From contig CAIOHM010000436.1 of assembly GCA_903858055.1 (NCBI GenBank), positions 1 through 6,674 on the forward strand: a stretch of DNA of 6,674 bases, written 5' to 3'. The notes under the pieces were generated by a model. That model worked only from the letters and a program-made list of their open reading frames with translations, was not told where the DNA came from and made no database searches. The position numbers and the translations under genes are program-made. This document shows, piece after piece, positions 1 through 6,160 of this stretch (within the stretch, counting starts at the first letter, position 1; every line of letters starts with the position of its first letter). This DNA is from an uncultured delta proteobacterium. GTDB taxonomy: Bacteria; Myxococcota_A; Polyangia; Polyangiales; Polyangiaceae.

Positions 1-161
1 CGCGCGCGCTCGAGGAGCTCCGCGATGGCGCGCTTGCGGTCGCGTGCGTCGATGGGTTCGCGCGCGTGCGCCATGAGCCCGAGCTCGTCTTCGACGGCGA
101 TCCCGATGCGACGGTCGCCCACGTCGACGCCCATGGCCCGTTCTTTCGTGCCTGCCTTCAC
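1..161 (-). CDS. ruvX: RuvX/YqgF-family Holliday junction resolvase-like nuclease, 5' part only
   Basis: The gene runs off the left edge, so only about 53 N-terminal residues are visible. The motif GVDVGDRRIGIAV (residues 11-23) followed by EDELGL is the first strand and turn of the RNase H-like fold of the RuvX/YqgF family, and D13 matches the conserved metal-binding Asp. Known family members are cytoplasmic putative Holliday junction resolvases and, in E. coli, act in 16S rRNA 5'-end processing. I chose the GTG at 161 because residues ERAM before GVDVG are needed for the first beta strand, and GAGGGG lies four bases upstream as a ribosome binding site. An internal ATG at 134 would give a protein starting directly at MGVDVG and is the alternative. 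The gene is divergent from hisS across 91 bases. Confidence 0.85.
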   Translation of the reverse strand, partial: MKAGTKERAMGVDVGDRRIGIAVEDELGLMAHAREPIDARDRKRAIAELLERA

Positions 162-183
162 CACACCCCTCGCCTACCCTGGA

Positions 184-233
184 AAGCGCCGACTGAAAAC
201 CGATGCGGAGACGCGATCCTTCGGTCGGCGCTT
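184..233. promoter_or_regulatory. 14-bp stem-loop in the ruvX-hisS divergent gap
   Basis: Bases 184-197 (AAGCGCCGACTGAA) pair with 220-233 (TTCGGTCGGCGCTT). Thirteen pairs are Watson-Crick and one is T194-G223, which is a G-U wobble in plus-strand RNA. The loop is 22 bases (198-219). The stem ends 19 bases before the hisS ATG. It is not followed by a T-run and lies between divergent starts, so it is not a normal terminator. It could be a 5' UTR structure of hisS mRNA or an operator with two half sites; the sequence alone does not decide. No canonical -35/-10 pair could be placed confidently in this gap. Confidence 0.5.
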
Positions 234-252
234 CGTGCTAGCGCCGCTCACG

Positions 253-1521
253 ATGAATCTCCGGGCCGTCAAGGGCATGAACGACTTCCTCCCCACCGAC
301 GCACGCCAAGCGCGGCGTGTCGAGGAGGCCTTTCGCCGCACCATGGAGCGGGCGGGCTTCGGCGAGGTGCGCACGCCGCTCGTGGAGCCGACAGCGCTCT
401 TCGTCCGCACGATCGGCGAAGGCACCGACGTCGTCGACAAGGAGATGTACTCGTTCACCCGCCACGACGAAGGGCTCACGATCCGCCCGGAAGGCACGGC
501 CGGCGCTGCGCGCGCGTACATCGAGCACAAGGTGCACGCCGCCGAGACCGTAACGAAGTGGTTTTACACGGGCGCCATGTTCCGCGCCGAACGCCCCCAG
601 CGCGGGCGCTACCGCCAGTTTCATCAAGTCGGCGGCGAGATTTACGGCGACCCGGGGCCGGCCTGCGACGCCGAGCTCATCGCGCTCGTCGTGGAATTCC
701 TTGCCGACCTCGGCATCGGCGACGCGGTCGTGCACGTGAACTCGCTCGGCGGCCCGGAGGCGCGCGCCCGCTACCGCCAGGTGCTCGTCGACTACCTCAC
801 GCCCCATGCGGAGAAGCTCAGCGCCGACTCGCAGCGACGCCTCGCGTCCAACCCCCTTCGCATTCTCGACAGCAAGGCGAAGGAAGACCAAGAGTGGATC
901 GCGTCTGCGCCGCGTATTTCCGACGTACTCGAGGGTGAGGACCTGGCGCACTTCGAGGGCTTGAAGAAGCATCTCGCCGCGCTCGGCGTCGCGTACGTGC
1001 ACGACACGCAGCTCGTCCGCGGGCTCGACTACTACGGCCGCACCCTCTTCGAGGTGAAGGCCGCGAAGGAGATCCTCGGCGCCGGCTCCACCGTCGTCGG
1101 CGGCGGTCGCTACGACACGATGATCGGCGATCTGGGTGGCCCGGCGACCCCCGCGATCGGCTTCGCCGCGGGACTCGAGCGCCTCGTCCTCGCGCTCGGC
1201 GAGCAGAAGGCCGAGGAGTCTCTCCTGCCGGTGTACGTCTGCGCGCTCGGTGAGAGCGCCGTGAGTCCGGCCCTCGTCATCGGTCGCGACCTCCGTCGCG
1301 CCGGCGTCGCCTGCGAGGTCGACGGGCGCGGCCAATCCCTCAAGAGTCAGCTGCGCCGCGCCAACGCACGTGGGGCGCGCATCGCGCTCGTCGTCGGTGA
1401 GGGCGAGCTCGCGCGAGGCGTCGTCCAGCTGAAGGACCTCGCGGCCCACGAGCAAGTCGACGTGGCGAGCGCGGAGCTCCTGGCGAGCGTTCACGCGCGC
1501 CTTGCGAAGGCGACTCCATGA
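253..1521 (+). CDS. hisS: Histidyl-tRNA synthetase (class II aminoacyl-tRNA synthetase)
   Basis: This cytoplasmic enzyme charges tRNA-His with histidine using ATP and acts as a dimer. The 422-residue product has the usual family length. Visible landmarks in order: N-terminal VKGMNDFLP; motif 1 region around RTPLVEPT (residues 40-47) and GEGTDVVDKEMY; TIRPEGT (76-82); motif 2 FRAERPQRGRYRQFHQ (110-125); the histidine-specific RGLDYYGRT block (256-264); motif 3 with AIGFAAGLER (301-310, R310 the conserved Arg); and a C-terminal anticodon-binding domain from about residue 325. The frame is open upstream to about base 25, but that part overlaps ruvX and has no family similarity; the ATG at 253 gives the typical MNLRAVKGMNDFLP start. 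No clear Shine-Dalgarno precedes it, and a stem-loop ends 19 bases upstream. Its TGA overlaps the next gene's ATG (ATGA), so the two are probably co-transcribed. Confidence 0.98.
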   Translation: MNLRAVKGMNDFLPTDARQARRVEEAFRRTMERAGFGEVRTPLVEPTALFVRTIGEGTDVVDKEMYSFTRHDEGLTIRPEGTAGAARAYIEHKVHAAETVTKWFYTGAMFRAERPQRGRYRQFHQVGGEIYGDPGPACDAELIALVVEFLADLGIGDAVVHVNSLGGPEARARYRQVLVDYLTPHAEKLSADSQRRLASNPLRILDSKAKEDQEWIASAPRISDVLEGEDLAHFEGLKKHLAALGVAYVHDTQLVRGLDYYGRTLFEVKAAKEILGAGSTVVGGGRYDTMIGDLGGPATPAIGFAAGLERLVLALGEQKAEESLLPVYVCALGESAVSPALVIGRDLRRAGVACEVDGRGQSLKSQLRRANARGARIALVVGEGELARGVVQLKDLAAHEQVDVASAELLASVHARLAKATP

Positions 1522-3176
1522 GCGGAAAGCTGCATCTTGCAACGATCGCGGCCTTCGTGCTCGCGGGCCTCGCACCTGCCGCGCGCGCGCAGAGTCGCCC
1601 CGGTGCGCTGCCGCTGAGCCCCACGCCCACCGCGATTTCTCCCGGCGTTGCGGCGCAGCTCGGCTCCGACGGCGAGGCCCCGCTGCCCCCCGAGGGCGAG
1701 GCCACGACGAGCTATTTCCCGCTCTACGAGCGCACCACGGAGAACACCCGGCTCCGTCTCGTGCCGCCCTTCTACCTCGACCACACGCGGCTCCTCCCGC
1801 CCTTGCCGCGCTCGTTCGAGGCCGAGGGCCCGCGCGACGAAGAGTCGCTCTCGGGGCTCCTTTACTACCGGCGCCGCGCGCCCCGCGTCGACGCCGACGT
1901 CCTCTTCCCGCTCGTGTGGAGCGAGCGCCGCGACGACGCCACCTCGCTCACGGTCGGGCCGCTGCACCTCGAGAACTCGCCCCGCCACTGGGACAATTGG
2001 CTCGCGCCTCTGTGGTTCGCGGGTGAGTCGACGAAGGGCGGCTATTTCCACGCGCCGCTCTTGCTCACCACCACCCGCTTCGACGACGCCGGGGCCTTCG
2101 CGCTCGCGGGCTTGTACTTCCGCTCGCGCGAGGGCGCGAACGTCAAGCGCGGCGTCGCGCCCTTCTGGTTCGACGGCGACAACGGCGACCAGGAAGGAAA
2201 CCGCCGCACGTACACGCTCGTGCCGCCGGGCCTCTACTACCACCACGAACACGAGCTCGACGACGACACGCTCACGGTCGCCGGCCCGCTGCTCTGGCGC
2301 AAGACCGGCCCTGCCTCGCGCTTCTACGCGATGCCGTTTTGGTTCCAGGTCGACGCCCACGAAGACGACCCGGCGAAGGAGGAGCACTACCGAACGCTCT
2401 TCCCGCTCTTTCACTACGGCACCGCGCCGAACGAGCAGACGCTCGCGCTCCCGGGCTTCGTGTCGCGCCACACGGCCACGAGCGACACGCTGTGGACGCC
2501 GCTCTACACGCGCGCCGACAGCCAGGCGGGCGCACGAACGCTCCAGCTCGCCGGTCCCGTGATCCCGCTTTGGTTCCACTACCAAGATCGCGATCTCCAG
2601 AGCTCGACGTGGGCGCTCGCGCCGCTCTTCGCCCAGCACGAGAGCCCCGCGGTGCACGGGTGGTACACGCCGCTCGCGGCGCACCACGTGCGTGAAGGCT
2701 ACGGCTCGACGACCTTCGTGGCGCCGAGTTTTCAGCTCGATCTCCGGTACGACGGCTGGGCCGCGAACCTCCACCCGATCGTCTACCTCGGCCGCACGAA
2801 CGAGCGCACGCACGCCGTGGTCGCGCCGATCTACTGGGACTTCGACGACGCGGAGAGCCGCGCCACCGTCGCCTTCCCCCTCTTCTGGCGCTTCGAGAAC
2901 CATGTCGAGGGCCGGGTGTCGGGGCTCGCAGGCAACGTGTATTGGCAGGAGCGTCGCGTGGTCGGCGGCAGCGCCGAGCAAGTGCACGTGTTCCCATTGA
3001 CCTCTTGGGGCACGAGCCCGTCGGGGTCGTTCTGGAACGTGCTCTACGGACTCGCGGGGCACGAACGCGAGGGCGACGATCGCACCGTGCGCGCGCTGTG
3101 GGTCCCGTTTCGGTGGCGCGACGCGGCTGCTCCTGCCGAGCTTGGCCTCGCGCCCGTCGGGCCCTTCGCGCTCTGA
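1518..3176 (+). CDS. Secreted protein of about 26 tandem Pro-aromatic beta-strand repeats, unknown function
   Basis: I do not recognise the family. The 552-residue product begins with a Sec signal peptide: K4, a hydrophobic core at about 7-18, and the cleavage motif ARA|Q after residue 24. A Pro-rich linker (about 26-62) follows. From residue 67 to about 534 the chain is a series of units of about 18 residues built around [A/F/G]-P-[L/F]-[F/W/Y]-[W/F/Y], for example APLWFAGES, APFWFDGDN, MPFWFQVDA, FPLFHYGT, APIYWDFDD, FPLFWRFEN. A short alternating-hydrophobic stretch precedes each Pro and a polar turn follows. This predicts many amphipathic beta strands, so an outer-membrane barrel or an all-beta envelope protein is possible (inference). 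There are no helical membrane segments after the signal. The chain ends PFAL, not with the usual C-terminal aromatic of barrel proteins. The start overlaps the hisS stop (ATGA), with GAAGG seven bases upstream as ribosome binding site. Confidence 0.88.
   Translation: MSGKLHLATIAAFVLAGLAPAARAQSRPGALPLSPTPTAISPGVAAQLGSDGEAPLPPEGEATTSYFPLYERTTENTRLRLVPPFYLDHTRLLPPLPRSFEAEGPRDEESLSGLLYYRRRAPRVDADVLFPLVWSERRDDATSLTVGPLHLENSPRHWDNWLAPLWFAGESTKGGYFHAPLLLTTTRFDDAGAFALAGLYFRSREGANVKRGVAPFWFDGDNGDQEGNRRTYTLVPPGLYYHHEHELDDDTLTVAGPLLWRKTGPASRFYAMPFWFQVDAHEDDPAKEEHYRTLFPLFHYGTAPNEQTLALPGFVSRHTATSDTLWTPLYTRADSQAGARTLQLAGPVIPLWFHYQDRDLQSSTWALAPLFAQHESPAVHGWYTPLAAHHVREGYGSTTFVAPSFQLDLRYDGWAANLHPIVYLGRTNERTHAVVAPIYWDFDDAESRATVAFPLFWRFENHVEGRVSGLAGNVYWQERRVVGGSAEQVHVFPLTSWGTSPSGSFWNVLYGLAGHEREGDDRTVRALWVPFRWRDAAAPAELGLAPVGPFAL
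1716..3119 (+). repeat. Degenerate protein-level tandem repeat, about 26 units of about 18 residues
   Basis: This is the repeat tract inside the secreted protein, residues 67-534. Cores in order include FPLYER, PFYLDH, LLYYRR, FPLVWS, PLHLEN, PLWFAG, PLLLTT, LYFRSR, PFWFDG, GLYYHH, PLLWRK, PFWFQV, FPLFHY, GFVSRH, PLYTRA, IPLWFH, PLFAQH, PLAAHH, PSFQLD, PIVYLG, PIYWDF, FPLFWR, VYWQER, FPLTSW, VLYGLA and PFRWRD. Spacing is 14-30 residues. The repeat is seen in protein only; the DNA copies have diverged, so this is an old structural repeat and not a recent expansion. Units were counted by eye, so the total may be off by two or three. Confidence 0.75.
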
Positions 3177-3197
3177 CCCGTCACGGCGTGCGCTTGG
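3177..3197. other. Short convergent gap without a terminator hairpin
   Basis: Only 21 bases separate the stop of the secreted repeat protein (plus strand) from the stop of the phosphatase (minus strand). The only symmetric element is the 8-bp palindrome GGTTAACC (3196-3203), which contains the phosphatase TAA. No stem with a T-run is present, so transcripts from the two sides probably overlap into each other's coding sequence. Confidence 0.5.
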
Positions 3198-3818
3198 TTA
3201 ACCACCGAGGCGCGCATAGCCTTCGAAGATTCCCGCGCGATCGCGCACGAGGTAGCACTCGGCGTTCTTCATGGGCGGCACGAGCACGCCGTCGACCGCG
3301 GCGAGGAAGGTTCGAATGGCGCCGCCGTGGCTCACCACGAGCACGGGAGCCTCGCCCGCGTGCGCCTCGACGACTTCACGCAGGCCACGCACCATGCGCG
3401 CCTCAACCTCCGCACGCGGCTCGGCCCCAGGCGGCTCGAGCAAATCGCCAGGGCGATGGTTCGTCCAAATCTCCGCGTAGCGCGTGGCGCACTCTTCCCG
3501 CGTGAGCCCCTCGAAGACCCCGTAACTCCGCTCGCGCAACGGGGCGTACGTCCCGAGCACGGGAAGACCGAGCGCATGGGCCACGAGGCTCGCGGTCTCG
3601 GCCGCGCGCACGAGATCGCTCGAGGCGATGCCGGCGAGGGTCACGCCGCGCAATCGCTCGGCGAGCTCCAGGGCCTGGGAACGCCCCGCGTCGTTGAGCG
3701 GCACGTCGGTCGCACCTTGCCAGCGGCCCACGCGGTTCCACTCGGTTTCGCCATGGCGCGCGACGTAGAGCCGAGCGCGGGCCGTCGCTGTCGTTTCGCC
3801 TTCACCCGTTCGAGACAC
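3198..3818 (-). CDS. Histidine phosphatase family protein (phosphoglycerate mutase-like, branch 2H)
   Basis: The 206-residue cytoplasmic protein carries the complete catalytic set of the histidine phosphatase superfamily. ARHGETEWN has the phospho-accepting His (H22) with R21; SSDLVRAAET carries R71; LRERSYGVFEG carries the acid E96; VVSHGGAIRTFL carries the second His (H164); NAECYL near the C-terminus is also typical. Relatives include GpmB/PhoE-type phosphatases, CobC (alpha-ribazole phosphatase) and cofactor-independent-looking mutases. The substrate cannot be read from sequence; a broad phosphatase is likelier than glycolytic mutase, because the protein is short. The start is GTG 3818, preceded by AAGAGGTG with good spacing. 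This ribosome binding site sits in the last codons of the desulfurase gene's restored frame, so the two are tightly coupled. It is the last gene of the minus-strand operon. Confidence 0.93.
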   Translation of the reverse strand: MSRTGEGETTATARARLYVARHGETEWNRVGRWQGATDVPLNDAGRSQALELAERLRGVTLAGIASSDLVRAAETASLVAHALGLPVLGTYAPLRERSYGVFEGLTREECATRYAEIWTNHRPGDLLEPPGAEPRAEVEARMVRGLREVVEAHAGEAPVLVVSHGGAIRTFLAAVDGVLVPPMKNAECYLVRDRAGIFEGYARLGG

Positions 3819-4944
3819 GCGTCACCTCTTCATTCGTGCGGCAAGACGCTCGAAGGCTGCGATCGCCAGCGAGACATGATCGTCCGTGGTCGTCGGCCCG
3901 AGGCTCATGCGGATGCTTCGCCGCGCGCGCTTCGTCGTGCATGGCCGCGATCACCGGCGACGGTTCGAGGGTACCGGCGCTGCACGCGCTGCCGCTCGAG
4001 ACGCCGACCCCTTCGAGATCGAGGGCGACGACGGCTTCGGCACCGGCGAGACCTGCGAGCGCGATGTTCGACACGTGCGCCAGCCGTGACGGGGTATCGC
4101 CGTTCACGGTGCTTCCCGGAAAGAGCGCGAGCACGGCGGCCTCGAGGCGATCGCGTCGCGCACGCTGCGCTTCGAACCCCGCCTGGCACGCGGAGACGCT
4201 TCGCAACGCCGCCAAGAAGCCCGCGGCCGCCATGGGGTCGAGCGTGCCGGGCCTAAGCCCCTTCTCTTGCGCGCCGCCGAGGAGCACCGGGTGGAGCCGG
4301 TGACCGCAGGAGCCGACGAGGGCGCCGATGCTCTTGGGTCCGCGGAGCTTGTGAGCCGCGACCGTGCGCGTCGTTCCAAGGAGCGGCGACGCGGTACGGC
4401 CGAACGCTTGCACGGCGTCCACGTGGAGGGGAACGCCGATGTTCATGCACTCTGCATGCACAACCTCGAGGGGCTGCGCGACCCCGGTCTCTTGGTTCAC
4501 GGCCTGCAGCGCCACGAGACGAACGCCGCCGCGCGCGAGGCAGGCGCGCACGTCGTCGACATCGATCGTGCCGCTCGCGCTCACGCGCGCCCAGTGCACC
4601 TGCGCGCGACCTTCACGCTCGAGCGCCTCGGCGACCCGCGTCACCGACGGGTGCTCGAGTCGGCTCGTGACGAGCACGCCGTGACCTTCGACGAAGGGCG
4701 CTCGAACCGCGATGTTGTTCGCCTCCGTGCCGCTCCCGGTGAGCACCACGTCACGCGGCGACGCCTCGAGCGTGCGCGCGAGCTCTTCTCGAAGATCTTC
4801 GAGGATGCGCCGCGCGAGGCGCCCGGCACGGTGCACGCTCGACGGGTTCGCGCCGGCGACGCCCGCGGCCTCCACCATGGCGGCGAGGCTCTCGGGTGCG
4901 AGCGGCGCCGTGGCGTTCCAATCGAAGAAGACGAACTCACCCAT
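3802..4944 (-). CDS. Cysteine desulfurase family aminotransferase (NifS/IscS-like), C-terminus frameshifted
   Basis: This PLP enzyme family takes sulfur from cysteine, leaving alanine, and hands it to Fe-S cluster or tRNA-thiolation pathways. Seen: FFDWNATAPLAPE at the N-terminus (D8-N10), NPSSVH (33-38), TGSGTEANN (69-77), EHPSV with H98, HVDAVQ with D176-Q179, the PLP-lysine region AAHKLRGPKSIG (K199), and VSSGSACSAGTLEPS with catalytic C321 in the longer loop of group I enzymes. The start ATG 4944 lies inside the end of the kinase gene (8-base overlap, ATGGGTGA). As given, the frame ends at 3802 after 380 residues, but after E338 the sequence stops looking like the family. Dropping one base in the GC run near 3917-3930 restores ARARSIRMSLGPTTT and an ending at TGA 3824-3822, giving 373 residues. 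So this is either a disrupted gene or a sequence error. Which sulfur acceptor it serves is unknown. Confidence 0.9.
   Translation of the reverse strand: MGEFVFFDWNATAPLAPESLAAMVEAAGVAGANPSSVHRAGRLARRILEDLREELARTLEASPRDVVLTGSGTEANNIAVRAPFVEGHGVLVTSRLEHPSVTRVAEALEREGRAQVHWARVSASGTIDVDDVRACLARGGVRLVALQAVNQETGVAQPLEVVHAECMNIGVPLHVDAVQAFGRTASPLLGTTRTVAAHKLRGPKSIGALVGSCGHRLHPVLLGGAQEKGLRPGTLDPMAAAGFLAALRSVSACQAGFEAQRARRDRLEAAVLALFPGSTVNGDTPSRLAHVSNIALAGLAGAEAVVALDLEGVGVSSGSACSAGTLEPSPVIAAMHDEARAAKHPHEPRADDHGRSCLAGDRSLRASCRTNEEVTRVSNG
3917..3931 (-). other. Frameshift site in the desulfurase gene
   Basis: Upstream of this GC-alternating run the reading frame matches the desulfurase family through M-H-D-E (residues 335-338). 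Downstream, the frame one base over encodes SIRMSLGPTTTDDH and then a helix ending AARMKR-stop at 3822. E. coli IscS has five residues between its matching Glu and the Ile-Arg of SIRFSLG. Removing exactly one base here gives the same five-residue spacing (ARARS), so a one-base insertion is the simplest reading. Confidence 0.85.
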
Positions 4945-6160
4945 GAGGAGGGCGCGTGGCAAACGCGGCGGTCTTCGGCACGAGCACGACGAAGGCAGCA
5001 CCGCTCAGGGTCTCGCCGCCCACGACCGCGCCGCGCGCGATGCGGATGGACCCGCCGTGGCCCTCGATGACCTTCTTCGCGATCGCGAGACCGACGCCGA
5101 CGCCACCATGGGTGCGCGTGGCGCTGCCATCCCCTTGCACGAAGGGCTCGAAGACTTGGTCGTGCTTCGCCGGGTCGACGCCCAAGCCGTCGTCGGCGAT
5201 CGTGATCTCGTACGCGTCGCCGAGCGCGCGGACGCACACGCCCACGAGCGAGCTCTCCGCGGTAAATTTGACCGCATTTTCAAGCACTTGCAAGAGCGCG
5301 CGCTGGAGGCGGTCCGGGTCACCGAAGGTCGCGAGCGGGCCACGCGGGTACTCGTCGACGAGGCGCAGGCGCTTGTCGTTCATGGCGTCTTGGAGCGAGG
5401 CCGCGGACCGCTTGACCACCTCGAGGAGATCGAAGTCGCGGTGGTGGAGCCGCATGCGCCCGGTCTCGATCGCCGTCACGTCGATCAGGTTGTCGAGCGT
5501 GGTGCGCAAGCGGCGCACGCAGTCGTCCATCGCCCGCAGCGCCTTCTTTTGCGGCTTCTCGAGAGGGCCGAGCTCTTCGTCGACGAGCATGCGGAGGTAG
5601 CCGACGATCGGCGTCATCGGCGTCGCGAGCTCGTGCGACATGTTGCGGTAGAACTCCGTGCGCAAGCGATCGAGCTCGCGGAGGCGCGCGTTCATGCGCT
5701 CGAGCTCTTCGACCTTCGCCTCGAGGCGCGCCACGATGCGCCCGCCCTGCGTACGAAGCACGGCCTCGGTGGCGTCCACCGTGGAGGTCGTGCGCTCGCG
5801 GAACCCGCCGAGGTACTGCATGACCTGAGCCGAGAATTTCCTGGCATCGATGGGCTTTTGAAGAAACCCGGTGCAGCCGACCGCCATGCTCGTGTCGCGG
5901 TCGCCCTCGGCCGTGATCGCGATGATCGGGGTCTCCTTCAACACGGGCTCCGCACGCAAGCGCAGCGTGACCTCGTAGCCGTCGAGCCCCGGCAGGTTGA
6001 TGTCCACCAGGATCAAGTCCGGCAGCTCGGAGAGGGCCAGGCGCACCCCCTCGAGCCCGTCGGCCGCGTCGATCACCTCGAGGCCCTCCACCGCGAGCAG
6101 CTTGCGCACGAGGAGGCGATTCGAGGGGTCGTCTTCGATGTGGAGCACGCGCGAGGCCAT
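4937..6160 (-). CDS. Soluble receiver-histidine kinase (hybrid REC-HisKA-HATPase)
   Basis: This 407-residue cytoplasmic two-component protein has no membrane segment. An N-terminal receiver domain (about 3-118) carries the acidic pair E9-D10/D11, phospho-acceptor D53 (LILVDINLPGLDGYE), T83 and K102 in FLQKP. A probable coiled coil follows (about 130-170). The HisKA domain has H176 in NMSHELATPMTPIVGYL; most relatives have Arg where this has Ala179. The ATPase domain shows the N box with N295 (LENAVKFT), G1 box DDGLG (323-327), F box FEPF (337-340) and G2 box GGVGVGLAIAK (353-363). All catalytic residues seem present, so it should autophosphorylate and be controlled by phosphorylation of its own receiver; the upstream partner is not in the window. 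The start ATG 6160 was chosen because MASRVLHIEDD is the normal receiver N-terminus and GAAGG lies five bases upstream; the frame stays open to 6223 without family similarity. It is first in the minus-strand operon. Confidence 0.95.
   Translation of the reverse strand: MASRVLHIEDDPSNRLLVRKLLAVEGLEVIDAADGLEGVRLALSELPDLILVDINLPGLDGYEVTLRLRAEPVLKETPIIAITAEGDRDTSMAVGCTGFLQKPIDARKFSAQVMQYLGGFRERTTSTVDATEAVLRTQGGRIVARLEAKVEELERMNARLRELDRLRTEFYRNMSHELATPMTPIVGYLRMLVDEELGPLEKPQKKALRAMDDCVRRLRTTLDNLIDVTAIETGRMRLHHRDFDLLEVVKRSAASLQDAMNDKRLRLVDEYPRGPLATFGDPDRLQRALLQVLENAVKFTAESSLVGVCVRALGDAYEITIADDGLGVDPAKHDQVFEPFVQGDGSATRTHGGVGVGLAIAKKVIEGHGGSIRIARGAVVGGETLSGAAFVVLVPKTAAFATRPPHG

Noticed and set aside
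25..252. In-frame upstream extension of hisS by 76 codons
   Set aside because: It overlaps ruvX on the other strand, has no synthetase-like residues, and the ATG at 253 gives the typical HisRS N-terminus.
238..1575. Minus-strand open frame of 445 codons opposite hisS
   Set aside because: It is a shadow of hisS, whose class II synthetase motifs are unambiguous.
1491..3062. Long minus-strand open frame (523 codons) opposite the repeat protein
   Set aside because: The plus frame has a signal peptide, a ribosome binding site and regular repeats; the minus frame is Arg/Val/Glu-rich with no recognisable start or domain.
3196..3203. GGTTAACC palindrome as a terminator
   Set aside because: There is no loop or T-run and it is only 8 bp; it mainly reflects the phosphatase stop codon.
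4945..5001. Upstream extension of the desulfurase by 19 codons
   Set aside because: It would lie inside the kinase coding sequence and precede the normal family start; MGEFVFFDWNAT at 4944 matches the family N-terminus.
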